NCBI RefSeq assembly: GCF_043290135.1
Contig: NC_134707.1
Location: 73,900,508 to 73,964,507 of the forward strand
Direction: 5' to 3'
DNA from: Rhipicephalus microplus
Taxonomy: Eukaryota; Arthropoda; Arachnida; Ixodida; Ixodidae
DNA length: 64,000 nt
This document shows, one piece after another, positions 32,481-42,847 of the stretch. A model generated the notes under the pieces. That model did not search any database and was not told where the DNA came from. It was given only the letters and a program-made list of their open reading frames with translations. A program made the position numbers and the translations under genes. The first letter of the stretch is position 1, and the number at the start of each line of letters is the position of its first letter.

Positions 32481-33689
32481 TACTTGGTTGTAAAACGAAT
32501 ATTTATACGAAAAACTCGCCGTTATACTTCATGTGTACAAGTCGCACAGTCAAGATTGACACAGTATTCTATCAAAATAACAATTGCGTCTTATTTTGAC
32601 AGTGACGTACGGCTTCCGGGCACTGAATGACGTGCAGATATTAGCAAGAGCACATTTTTTTTCAAGCAACTGCATACTAACTCTGAAAAATTTCAAGTTG
32701 ACTGGAGGAGCAGCCACAATTCGTCAGCTGTTGCTGCCGAGAGTTTTCTTTCCTTTGATAGTCGTTTCTAGCACATGCTACTGGTCAACAATAACACATG
32801 ATTTACATGTCTTGTTTGGTAGATATCCACGCACACGAGTGAATATTGAGTACTTTTTCGCACAAGCGACAATGTAGCAGTAAACATCCTGCGAGCCAGA
32901 ATACACATTTGTAGTTATATCGATACCTGCAACTAAAAACGACCGAATAAATGACTAATGCAATCCACTGAAAAAGTATGCCAGAATGTTATTTCGCTAA
33001 CGCGTACCAAATTACCAACTCAAAATTGCGCGTTTTTACATACTAATCAGAGAAGTACCAGCTCCGATTCATTTTCTTTTACTTTTGCGGGTAGTTGAGA
33101 CGATGGCAAGTAATTATAGGCTGCTTCTTGCTTATTAATTTTTGTAGCCGCGTGTCCACTTCAAATATTTTCGCTGAAATACACGTGGTGAACAAAATGC
33201 TTCTAAAATAACACAGATAATGTTGATAGAGCTGAAGTTTTAACAAGTGAGCATTTCTTCATCGAGGAAACGCTCTTGCCCTGACTAAGACAAGCGAGCT
33301 TGCCGAAAAACTGTTTCCGGCGACGTTGCTTTTCGAAAAACTTATCATCGCTTTAATCCTCTTTGCACTCTGAACTCCAGTCCTGTTTGGTCGTCAAGTT
33401 CTGTAAGGAAACTATGCGCACTGTCGTAACAAATGATACGACTTGTCTTACTCGCGATGGTTCATACTTTTCGCATTCTGGGTTCAACGTATGCTCCTTG
33501 TGTCCGTATGCCATGTTTAAGGTAAAGCTGCTTTTATAGAATGACACTTTCACACTACGTGTTGTGCGTTTTTTAACTAAATTTCCAACAAATATGTTCA
33601 TTTTATTTGGGCCGATCGAGACGTAACTTACAGAGAAATCAGTTAGTTTAAGCATCTCCTCTTCAGAAAACTGCAAAAAATAACTAAAG
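32481..33689. other. No recognised gene
   Basis: AT-rich sequence without recognisable coding motifs. The minus-strand open stretch at 33353-33766 begins as continuation of the Gag-like region to its right but has no family motif of its own. Confidence 0.4.
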
Positions 33690-34640
33690 AAAGGACTGCA
33701 ACTGCCCCTGTTCTTGCTGAAGAACTCACAGGGATTGCTAAATTTCGTGGTGCAAGACGCCAGCAAAAAGCTCTTGATTTGGTGATGTAGTTAGGAATTT
33801 TTGCAGCTCTTCTTGCGCAATTGCTCTTATTGTTTCACGCAGATCAGCGGAGCAGAGCCCTTGAATATCGATGAACTGTTGCACCAAATGGCAATTGCCC
33901 TGGTGTTTGCTGATGTCTAGGGTCTTCTCGATATTGCTCGCTTTCTAGACAAATTTTCGGTGGTTTCCACATCAGCCCCGAGAAATTTTTTGTTTGACTC
34001 CTCGCATGAAGAGGCGAACTCTCTTGTCTCCAGACATTTTGGGGTGTGCTTGTAGAAAAGCACATTCACTTCTTCCTTGGTCAGCAGGAAGCTTTCGTTA
34101 GGTACTTAAGCGTGAATTTCAAGAATGTAGGATTTTTCTTTGCAGACGACGCTGGTGAAGATAGCCAAAAACCTGGTTTCGAAAACGTCCCGTAATATTA
34201 TTTTCAGTTCTTGGTTCTCGAACCACATTTTGGCAGCGCCTTATAAGGTGATATACACATGCCCGAGCATGTCTTTATTGTTCCAATGGTTGACGACGGC
34301 AACCCGGTCGTAAGCTTTTAACCAAAAGAACGGGTTCTCGTACCCACACAATATTGGTGACTCTTTCGGCTGGTGAAGCAGGAGGGATGTAGACTGCATA
34401 AGTGTTGTCATTTTGGTGGTTGGCTTTGTTGTCTGGTAAGAGTCCCAATCGGAGGGTGGAAGGGGGCAGTTCCCTGAGTTTGTTGCTGGTTCAACTGTCA
34501 CTGCGGGTGTTTGGCTTAATGAAGTGGGCTGCGTTAACAGCTTCAGATGGGCATACGATATATGAAGCGGGAAGACCTTCACTAACACCTCCAGCTCTAT
34601 ATGTAGCCCAGCTTGTGGCTGGGGAATGGAAGGTGACACT
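33690..34640 (-). pseudogene. Degraded Ty3/gypsy Gag, separate family member
   Basis: Minus-strand pieces in order: CGYENPFFWLKAYDRVAVVNHWNNKDMLGHVYITL (a FxG..W-type Gag start), GAAKMWFENQE, RFLAIFTSVV, EEVNVLFYKHTPKM, LMWKPPKICLE, then IWCNSSSI and LHHQIKSFL. They follow element A's Gag (WLVHYE, ARIWYEN, ALLFHQADPGM, RGVKEQ) but with many shifts. No protease or RT follows; the element is truncated on its 3' side near 33690. It is older than A, C and D judging by the number of breaks. Confidence 0.7.
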
Positions 34641-34800
34641 ATGGCAATACAAACTGAAACTGATAGCGGCGAAGAGCGTCAGCCCTCGATCAACTGACCT
34701 ACGCTGAAGCACGTTGACGCCTATAAATACGCGTCGAATATTCCAGCGTTATCGCTCCCGGCCACGTAGGCTGTAGAATGGTCTGTACTGTTCGCGTTGT
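34641..34800 (-). repeat. Possible LTR/leader of the degraded gypsy
   Basis: Minus-strand sequence contains a TATA-like GTATTTATAGGCG (about 34717-34729) and CAGTTTCAGTTTGTATTGCC before the Gag start. The placement and promoter fit a 5' LTR, but no second LTR copy exists in the window to prove it. Confidence 0.45.
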
Positions 34801-34936
34801 GCTCATAATCCTAACAAATTTTTTGCACTACAGTTATGAAACTTCCCGAAGACTGCAGGCGCGGTAGACGCTCAGATTTGCTGTGGAACAGGTCGACAAT
34901 AAAACTTGGGGAATGAGTGTGGCAATAACGAGATGG

Positions 34937-35677
34937 TTAAAAAAACGGCAGCATATCCACGGAGTGAATGATAAAGAGTGGGGCGAAGCATTCGTCCGTC
35001 CAGTCGTTTTTGCTTCCGTCCATCCATGCGTCCGTCTGTGTGACCGTCCATGCGTCCATCCACCCGTCCGTGCGTGCGTCTGTTTATGCGTCCGTCCCTG
35101 TGTTCGTCCCTGCATCCGCCCCTGCGTCTATTCATGCGTTCATCCATGCATCTATCTGTGTGTCCGTTCGTCCATCTATTCAACACTCCAAGTACCACCA
35201 TCTGTCATCTTTTTATCATATTTTCTCCATATAGAAGCACCGCCATCCGGCGGACATTCCAAGGACTGAACGAGAGGTGGCGCACGCACACTTTCGTATG
35301 GCTTGCGCTTCGGGTCTACTTCTTACCTTTAACCACCTCGAGTTTATGGTATATACTAGTTCACTGTATTCATGGCACTGCGGCCCAACGCTGGCTAAAT
35401 CTTTCTAAAAGTAAGGAGGTTACACCCAGCGAGTATAACGTAGCAACCCTTTCTTGTCAGATAGTGCTCAATTTACATGCCAATGGCTGCTAATGAGGAA
35501 TGAGAGACAGGAGCATTCGGCTTTTAGTAACGAACACGCGGCGAACAAATTATTGTCCAACACAGCACAGGAGAAATCTCCCAACGGCACCACCTTGAAG
35601 GTCAAAGCGTAAGACATGTTACGTTCTACGACGAGGGATGAACGGGTGCCGCTTCAAGAAGCTTCGCCCATGAAAAG
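34937..35677. mobile_element. GCGAAGC-ended element (copy 2, inverted relative to copy 3)
   Basis: It opens with CATATCCACGGAGTGAATGA and GTGGGGCGAAGCATTC, and closes with GCTTCAAGAAGCTTCGCCCAT. The core (34990-35180) is a degenerate CATCCATGCGTC-type array. From 35190 to 35677 it matches the reverse complement of 57826-58260 (shared words include TTCCAAGGACTGAACGAGAG-like, GGTATATACTAGTTCACTGT and GTAACACATGTTACG-type). So copies 2 and 3 are the same element in opposite orientation, 23 kb apart. Confidence 0.88.
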
Positions 35678-36588
35678 AGGAAGGTATAGAGGGGCCAATT
35701 TGTCCGCCATCTACGTAATAAATTGCATGTGCGGAGAATGAGTACAACGAGAAAGAAAAATAAACAGATAGCAAGGAGAAGTTACAAAAAAAGGAAAACA
35801 GTGAAATAAGTATATATAAAACATTGAGCGGAGAAATGACAGAGAACGTGACAGAAAGAGGAAGAGAGAGAGAGTGCACAATTGAAGAGACATTAAAGCG
35901 AAAATGAGAAAAAGAAAGTATAGTATAACCGTTAGTAGTATAGTTTATGAATGAGTGCGAAAGGAAAGTGAGCCCCAGGAGGAGTGATGAGAAAGACAGC
36001 ATGTGCACAAGACGGAACAAAAAGAGTGAAGCAAAGGATAGCTATATATTATATACTTTTATGAGCGGTGGGAAAAAAAGTTACTTTCTTCTAGAGGGGA
36101 ACGCCACCAGCTGCGCTGTTTCCCGAGTCTTAGCCCTACAGATTCTCAGCTACCCAGCTATTTGGTAGCAATGTGTCAAATGTGTCAATGACATCTAAGG
36201 ATGTTTGCAAATTTGAATTTTTTTAGTTCAAAAACTTCGACTCGCCTATTGCACGTAAAATTCACAGCATCTGCTCTAATAAAGATCTGCTCAGCATCTG
36301 CTCTAATAAATAATGCACAAGTTCGAAATAGCCAGTTCCCACATCGCGCCCTGCAGAAACGGGTGTTAATAAATAAAAATATATAAGAAAAACATACATA
36401 TCTCCCGCTCTTCACCAAGACAAATGTGGTATTTCATTTCTCCCCAAACATGAATTATATGCGCCTACATGAAGCGTAATACTATAGCTCCTATAGTGGG
36501 ACCTCGCCTGGCCTCACATACCTACTTGGTACATTTCCAAGGTCGTTCAATTCACTGGTGTAGCTCTATGGTAGCATACCCAACTTAC
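35678..36588. other. No recognised gene; A/G-rich sequence
   Basis: GAAAGA-rich stretch (35740-36030) then AT-rich DNA. A direct repeat CAGCATCTGCTCTAATAAA occurs at about 36268 and 36293. No exon or ORF with family resemblance was found. Confidence 0.4.
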
Positions 36589-36652
36589 CTTGTTTTCTTT
36601 GCGTCTTCCTGATATGTTTCTGAACCGCACCTAATTGCCTCGTTTCGGAAAC
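36589..36652 (-). CDS. Possible small exon, uncertain
   Basis: On the minus strand a donor AAG|GTAAGTT lies at 36582-36589, and an AG acceptor candidate at 36653-36654 bounds 64 bases. In the phase left by the exon at 37188-37283 it would encode a short Lys/Thr-rich, single-Cys segment. The acceptor lacks a good pyrimidine tract, so this is only a candidate. Confidence 0.2.
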
Positions 36653-37187
36653 CTGCCGTGGAGGGTTCGGTCTTTACGGCTGGTTTGTTTAATTTTTCCA
36701 TAGCCAAAAAATTTGCTACTTCACATGACTTAGCCCTTACTTGGGACGTGCCATACTATTTATTTCTTCACAATTGCCGCGGCACACAGATTACACGAGA
36801 TCGAGTCAGAGATTATGGTCCTTTTTCGTATATGTGCTTACTTTAAAAACAATATAACTTCTACTCCATATTTTGGAATCATAGCGAGCAGTTCTCACGG
36901 TTGGTTGTAATACATTTGGCACATGTCTCTATGGAACGTGTAAAAAAAGTACTCTGCCCTTGTGCTATAACATTTAAGAAATATTTCAATGTCATGCATC
37001 TAAACGCTCGAACTAATATGACTCCATGTCATGCATCAAAATGCTCGAACTAATATGACTCTAAGGTAAAAATGACGAAAAACTAGAAAGCATTTCACAG
37101 CTCCTCCTCGTATTGGGGAAAGTTTCTAGCAAAGTGCTTCAAAATCAGGCTACGGGATTCTCTTGAAGAAGTTAGATGAACACTTAC

Positions 37188-37283
37188 CACAATAGCACGC
37201 GCACACTTCACCGTCTAAATGGCAGGTCGAGCGCTGACCAGTGGGACAGGATGCTTGTACACCGAGACATGTTTTTCCAGAGG
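37188..37283 (-). CDS. Candidate exon of a secreted six-cysteine peptide
   Basis: On the minus strand a pyrimidine-rich acceptor (AAATTTTGTTTTCAG) precedes 96 bases that end at a strong donor, GTG|GTAAGTG. The exon is phase 1 at both ends and has no stop in that phase. It encodes 31 residues with six cysteines in the spacing C-X6-C-X7-C-X6-C-X-C-X-C: TCLGVQASC, then STCHLDGEVCACYC. Dense Cys and symmetric phase 1-1 exons are typical of small secreted domains, and ticks express many Cys-rich salivary peptides. No signal-peptide exon or terminal exon was identified, and I cannot name a family. Confidence 0.5.
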
Positions 37284-37454
37284 CTGAAAACAAAATTTAA
37301 CATGCCGCTTCTCAAATAATCTTGTTGGAGAAACCCTAAAGTGAGGTATCGTGCGTAAATGAAGGCAATACGCTTCTGAAATATACAGTAAAAGTCTGGG
37401 AGAAGGTTGAATGAGTCAGAGTGCGGTATTTAGTCTTAGAAGCTTGCTCCTTAA

Positions 37455-38161
37455 AGGAGCACTAACGTCAAACTACAATTTACGTCAGAGTGAAAGCTCA
37501 ATCTATAACAACGTCAAAAGTGGCAATAATATTAACAGCCGTGCTATATTGATCAAGAAATTTAGATAAATTGACAGGACTATGTTCGCCACACAGTAGG
37601 ACTTTCACATCAGACAATTCGCCTTATATTATTGGCTAGTAATTGATGTGCTACACTAAATAAAGAACTTTTCATGCATCAAGCGACGCAATAAAATGCT
37701 GGTTTCTCATTTCTACTTTATTCACTAAAAAATAATCGCCGGACGTTGCTATAGGGAATCACGCAAGTGGTTCAAAAATTCAAGTTTTGCAGGTTGAAGA
37801 CGGACTGGCCGTGCCATCTAGTGGAGCACAGTTGAACCAAAAGACGTCTGTCATCTCGGTCCCCATGGCAGAAAATTGATCAATGACCGTTTTTTCTGCT
37901 GTGGCTCCCGCTGCTTTCTCTCTGTGTACTAGCGCCGGCGACTGCGCAGTATAGCCATGCAACGTTGCGCACGGCAACCGTGACGTGAGTAGGTCAGCAT
38001 CATGAGGCAAGAAATTTGAAGTGTGCTAAACCGATGCGGGCCACTAAAACGTCATTTTATTTCAAAATAAGCCTTTTCTTGGCACAAAAGTAAGACAACT
38101 AGAATTACGGACCCCTATGCCAACAATCCACGTCGACTTAATTTTGACCCTTAGTGACCAT
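37455..38161 (-). mobile_element. TTAA-flanked MITE-like element (copy 1)
   Basis: TTAA at 37451-37454 and 38162-38165 flank imperfect terminal inverted repeats: AGGAGCACTAACGTCAAAC at the left and, reverse complemented, ATGGTCACTAAGGGTCAAA at the right. It has no transposase ORF. A second, inverted copy lies at 40362-43450 and is interrupted by the Tigger-like transposon. TTAA target duplications are typical of piggyBac- and Kolobok-type transposases. Confidence 0.75.
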
Positions 38162-38165
38162 TTAA

Positions 38166-39055
38166 GTTGCTCCTATTTATTTACCGCTTTGGTGAATGTT
38201 CTTCATTTTGCTATGGAATGATTCAGGAAGAATCACATTGAAAAATTGCCTTGTACAAAGTTATTCTGAATGCGAGCACGTAAGTTTTGAATGACTTTGG
38301 TGAGCGATTTTCGCTGTGTGGTACTGATTGCTTCTGCCACTCAGAAGCGAGCGACCGCGAGTACTGTATTGCCACGCGTTATGTAGCACTCCATGGCGTT
38401 TAGGTTTGCCTTTGACACAGCTAAACAAACAGCAGAGATTTGTTCTTTTTTTGGTTTATGAACACCATATCATTCGTTAATAATTAGGCAAAGCAAGTTT
38501 CTCTCGAAATTAATAATTTTATTACGTTAGGTGCGTTCCTATTTCTCTTTATCACTTTATACCTGTGTAATTTTTCTTGCATAATAAGTCATTTCGTGAA
38601 AGATCCTAATTTTCCAGATGAATCAATACTTTTTTACGGAAGAAACATTCTCGTCTTCCTTGACGGCGTTTACTTTATGTGTGACCTTGGCGCATCACTA
38701 ATAACACCTTTACCCCACTGAGGAAACATGCCATTGCAAATGTAGCCACTTTGACTAGTGTTTGTGACGTGGTGCATTATGAATAGGCATTTGTCTGTAG
38801 TGACACAAATATTTATATTTTTGGTATTTAAGATAACTTACGCTTAGATATATAAAACTAGCACACTGCCATTTCTCCCAAGCTCGCCCCACTTCATGCA
38901 AAAACTGGCGTCGCAAAGGCTACGTGTTTTCTTTGGGAAAGTACATGGTAATTAGGAGGCACATAAAGTTACTCTAGCCATTTTCAGGTCGGAGGGTTAC
39001 ATTGACACAATTGACAAAAAAGAGCATATAGTATTGTGTACATAAAAATCATAGT
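38166..39055. other. No recognised feature
   Basis: AT-rich DNA with no coding motif, repeat array or RNA gene that I can support. Confidence 0.4.
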
Positions 39056-39113
39056 TATTCATGGAGTGAATGATGATCAGTGGGGCGAAACACTAGAGGG
39101 TTTCGTCTCTAAA
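39056..39113. repeat. Minimal GCGAAGC-ended element, ends only
   Basis: About 58 bases: ATTCATGGAGTGAATGATGA then GTGGGGCGAAAC is followed almost directly by GGTTTCGTCTCTAAA. These are the two termini of the 29765/34937/57821 family joined with a 7-base gap, so the core has been lost. Confidence 0.65.
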
Positions 39114-39249
39114 TCCTGAATCAATCCTGAATATCGCCCACATCATCATAAATGATGTGACGAACACAGTATATATATTTACAAGGAACTTTATTATTCA
39201 TAAGTGATAGCTATATGTCGTTTCTGTTCCCCATTCTTTGAAATGACTT

Positions 39250-39597
39250 TATGGTCAGTGAAGTGGCAGATTGGTGATGGGGCACCGTGGGATGTTTGCA
39301 AGGATGAAGTAGTGGGAAGTTTGCAAAGGTAGAGTAATAGGCGGTCACATAAAATCAAAGGGTGAACGCAGTGGGGCAATTTGTGGTTCTCTAATATGCA
39401 CCTTGATACAATACGGCCGCCTTGCGTTTAATATTGGCTAATTCTCAACAGTATTCGCTGTATGGTCGGTGAAGTGGTGGATCATTGATGGGTGGTAGTT
39501 GGGTGTTTGCAAGGGCAAAGTATTGGGCAGTTAGCAAAGGAGAATTATAGGCGGTCACGTGCACACATGCAAGGGATGAATAGGCCCAAGTCTTGTG
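39250..39597. repeat. Two ~137-bp imperfect direct repeats
   Basis: 39250-39387 and 39461-39597 align along their length (ATGGTC(A/G)GTGAAGTGG, then TTTGCAAGG, AGGCGGTCAC and AAGGG-TGAA). The unit offset is 211 bases. No ORF is involved. Confidence 0.75.
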
Positions 39598-40225
39598 GAG
39601 CTTCACTCTAGAAAACCACCACCATATCCAAAAACTGAATGATGTCAGATAAGCTTGCTTCTAAGTACACAGGGACTTTTTTAACGAGAGTATTTCTGTA
39701 AAAAGGCTTGTTAATGAACTCGCGCATCACGTGTACGTCAAAGGCAGCGTTGCCGGGCACGTTCCGTGGACGGCACTGCACATTGTTGGCCAAGTCGTCG
39801 ATCGGCACGCTAACCTCGTGTCATTTTGTGCCATACTCGCTGCTGCCGCGAGTAAAATACCCAACGCTCATGAATGGCCGACGAGGAGCTATCAGATGTT
39901 TTTTAATAGTGTTGAGAGCAGGCAGGTGAAAGGCTGGGAACGATATCGTAACCCATGCGTAACACTCCTTGCACGTACCTGTCACGTGCTGCCATGCCAA
40001 CAAAGTGACAAGAGCGAATTGAACGTAGTCGCGAAGAGGCGAGCGCGTGGGCTATCCAAAACCTACGCCTTGGGTGGCGGTGTCATCTACTGAGCACTCT
40101 TCGAATCACCGGAGAGGCGACAGGAGCGGCGAAATTGAGTGGTGGCCAGATAATTGTAGAGTGAAAACATTAGCATACATACCGGTAGCCGCCACATAAG
40201 ATGCTAGCTTTGAGATGTTATAGGC

Positions 40226-40361
40226 CGTGTGCTCAGATTTGTGTGCAAATTAAAGAACCCCAGGTTGTCGAAATTTCCGGAGCTCTCCACTACGGCACCT
40301 CTAATAATCTTATGGTTGTTTTGGGAGGTTAAACCCCACATACCAATCAGTCAATCAATCA
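40226..40361 (+). repeat. Partial Ruka SINE, head missing
   Basis: Reverse orientation relative to the copy at 3050: CTCAGATTTGTGTGCA, CCCCAGGTTGTCGAAATTTC, GTTTTGGGAGGTTAAACCCC and AATCAGTCAATCAATCAA tail. The tRNA-like head is absent, so it is 5' truncated. It abuts the MITE copy at 40362. Confidence 0.85.
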
Positions 40362-41526
40362 AGGTCACGCTTGAAGAAAAACTAAATGCAACTACAATGT
40401 CGGCGTTGATTGTTGAAATAGCGGTCCCCAAGCCTTGTAGCGTTACATTGGCATCAAAGAACTGCTTATTTTGAAAGAAAGTCGCGTTTTAGTGGCCCGC
40501 ATTGGGTTAGCGCACTTCGAATTTTCCGCCTCTAAAATCTGACGTACTCACGTCACTATTGCCGTGCACGACGTTACCTGGCTTTACTGCGCTGTCACCG
40601 GCACTAGTAGACAGAACTACCGTATTTACTCGCATAATCTTCGCACTCGCGTAATCCTCGCACTGCCAACATCGGCCAACAAAAATGCGATTTTTTTCCT
40701 CGCGTAATTATCGCGCCCCAAAAATCGCAGCAGCAGATGTCGTCTGCTGCTTTGAGCAATGATGATATTAGCACCCATTAGCGTAGCGCCATCTCTTATG
40801 CATCATGCATGCTGATCAAACCCATTGAAACCGGGTAAATTCCACGAAGACTCTCCTGCTACGCTGGGACCAGCTTAACAGAGGGGCCGAGAAAACACAT
40901 CGGCCAGGGAAACGCCCCACACACCCTTCTCTTCTTAAACCCCGCGCACCCGCAACCCGTCACTCGATTTCGATGAGTCGGGGGCAAACTAAAGTGATCC
41001 AACATGTGCCGTTATCAGAGTAAACATCCAAGTGCCGTTGTCAGATAACTTTAAACCACGTGAATGGAGCAGGTCACGGAGGAAGGAAAGTGGAGCAGGT
41101 CATGTTTTTCTTTCCTCCATAGAGCAGGTGCGGAAGACGGCTAGCCTTGGCTCGGCTCGACTTACACCGAACTATTGGGCGCTTGCTTGTGTGTGTGTTT
41201 GAGCGTTTGAGGAAATTCTGACGCGCATTAAGGAAACTGACGCCTGGCCAGTGGACGAATAGACCAGTTATTTATTTATTTACTTTTATTCCTGTGGCGT
41301 GTGATACGCGTGCCCTGTTTCAAAAGGGAAGAGAAACAATAACTAACTTGCTAGAACGGAGCTCTAATCCAAACCAGGCCACAAGTTGCGTAGTAGCACT
41401 TGTGGCACGGCGTGTGACGGCGTTCTGTGGCACGGCGCTAGTGTTAGTAGTGCGGTCTGTGGTGCGGTGTTCTGAGGTAGCGCAGTTGTGATCCGTGGCT
41501 AGCATTGTCCTTTCTGCAGCTACGTG

Positions 41527-42795
41527 ATGAGCCGATACAAGAGCTATACAGCTAATTTCAAGCTAAAGGTCATCGACCATGCTCTAGAACACGGCAACAG
41601 GGCCGCCGGCAGGCACTTCGGCGTGGACGAGTTCTGTGTGCGCTACTGGCGACGGCAGCAAGAACAGCCTAAAGCCACGAACAAGTCACGCAAGGCCTTC
41701 CGTGGGCCTAAGACTGGAAAGTACCCACAGGTTGAGGCGGCACTACTCGAATACATCAAGAGTCTACGCGCGGACGGGTGTGCCGTTTGGATCGAGTTGC
41801 TGAGAAATCAGGCGCGCATAATTGCCCGGAAGGAAAGCATCCCGGCACGAGATTTCCGCGCGAGCAACGGGTGGGCCACACAGTTCATGCGCCGAAGTGG
41901 ACTCTCGCTCAGGAAACGGACGACTCTGTGTCAACGGCTACCTTCGGCGTACGATGATAAGGTCATCGAGTTTCATCGATTTGTGATTAGGATTCGGGAG
42001 CAAAAGAACTTCCTGCTCTCACAAATTGGAAACGCGGATCAAATTCCGCTCAACTTCGACATGCCGCCAAGCACAACGGTGGAGAAGAAGGGTGTACGGA
42101 GCGTGCATATTAGAACGACGGGTGCCGAGAAGCAGAGGTGCACCGTCATGCTCTCCGTAAGAGCGGACGGGCGGAAACTGCCCCCATTTATTATTTTTAA
42201 GCGGAAGGCCCTCCCGAAGGCCAAGTTTCCCCCTGGAATACACTTGCGTGTACAGGAGAAAGGGTGGATGACCGCCGACCTTATGGTCGACTGGGTAAAA
42301 ACTGTTTGGGGAGGACGCGCTGGAGCACTTCTTTACCCGTCGCTGCTGGTTGTCGACAGCTTCCGTGGTCACCTGGTCGACTCCGTTCGGGCGAAGCTGA
42401 AGGAGCTGCGGACTGACCTCGCTGTCATTCCAGGCGGTCTGACTTCGATGTTGCAGCCTCTTGACGTATCCTTGAACAATCCGTTCAAGGATAATGTTCG
42501 GAGGCTGTATTCGGAATGGATGGCCGAAGGCGACCACGCAATGACTCCCGGGGGCAAGATAAAGAAGCCGTCGGTGGAGATCCTTTGTTCGTGGGTAATC
42601 GAGGCATGGTCCATGATTTCGCCAGAAATTATCGTCCGCAGCTTCAAAAAGACTGAGATCTCCAACGCCTTGGACGGGACGGAAGACGACGTGGTCCACG
42701 AAAATGACGAGGGAGACCACGCTGAAGCTGGCGATGAGTCCGATGACGCTGCTATGAGCGACGAAGATGGCAGTCTTGATTCGGGCTCCGAGTAG
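41527..42795 (+). CDS. Tigger/pogo-type transposase (CENP-B-like HTH, DDE_1)
   Basis: The protein is 422 residues from ATG 41527. The N-terminus (residues 4-50, SYTANFKLKVIDHALEHG ... VRYWRRQ) is a psq/CENP-B-type helix-turn-helix that would bind the terminal repeats. A second HTH spans about 65-135 (EAALLEYIKSLRADG ... FMRRSGLSLRKRT). The DDE_1 catalytic core has D171 in NADQIP, D277 in LLVVDSFRGH and D313 in MLQPLDVSLNNPFKD, so the DDD triad of pogo-type enzymes is complete. The C-terminus is a long acidic tail (Asp/Glu/Ser, 383-422). There are no stops or frameshifts, unlike nearly every other element here. AATAAA at 42842 follows the stop by about 50 bases. It acts in the nucleus. The alternative is a host-domesticated gene, but intact flanking repeats argue for a transposon. 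Confidence 0.95.
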   Translation: MSRYKSYTANFKLKVIDHALEHGNRAAGRHFGVDEFCVRYWRRQQEQPKATNKSRKAFRGPKTGKYPQVEAALLEYIKSLRADGCAVWIELLRNQARIIARKESIPARDFRASNGWATQFMRRSGLSLRKRTTLCQRLPSAYDDKVIEFHRFVIRIREQKNFLLSQIGNADQIPLNFDMPPSTTVEKKGVRSVHIRTTGAEKQRCTVMLSVRADGRKLPPFIIFKRKALPKAKFPPGIHLRVQEKGWMTADLMVDWVKTVWGGRAGALLYPSLLVVDSFRGHLVDSVRAKLKELRTDLAVIPGGLTSMLQPLDVSLNNPFKDNVRRLYSEWMAEGDHAMTPGGKIKKPSVEILCSWVIEAWSMISPEIIVRSFKKTEISNALDGTEDDVVHENDEGDHAEAGDESDDAAMSDEDGSLDSGSE

Positions 42796-42841
42796 TTCGC
42801 CGAAGAGACTAATTTATTAGCTAGTGACCTTTGTCTGTGCA

Positions 42842-42847
42842 AATAAA
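42842..42847 (+). terminator. Polyadenylation signal of the transposase gene
   Basis: AATAAA 47 bases after the transposase stop codon, followed by a GT-rich stretch (TTGATTTGGGTTG, TTTTGTTGT) as expected downstream of a cleavage site. Confidence 0.6.

Noticed and set aside
33353..33766. Possible env-like or host ORF on the minus strand (137 residues)
   Set aside because: No signal peptide, membrane segment or family motif; it continues from a decayed Gag region and is likely chance.
39731..40093. 120-residue plus-strand reading frame as a host exon
   Set aside because: No convincing splice sites or family resemblance were seen at its edges.
42019..42720. Minus-strand 233-residue reading frame opposite the transposase
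   Set aside because: It is the antisense shadow of a GC-rich coding gene; the plus strand has all the domain motifs.
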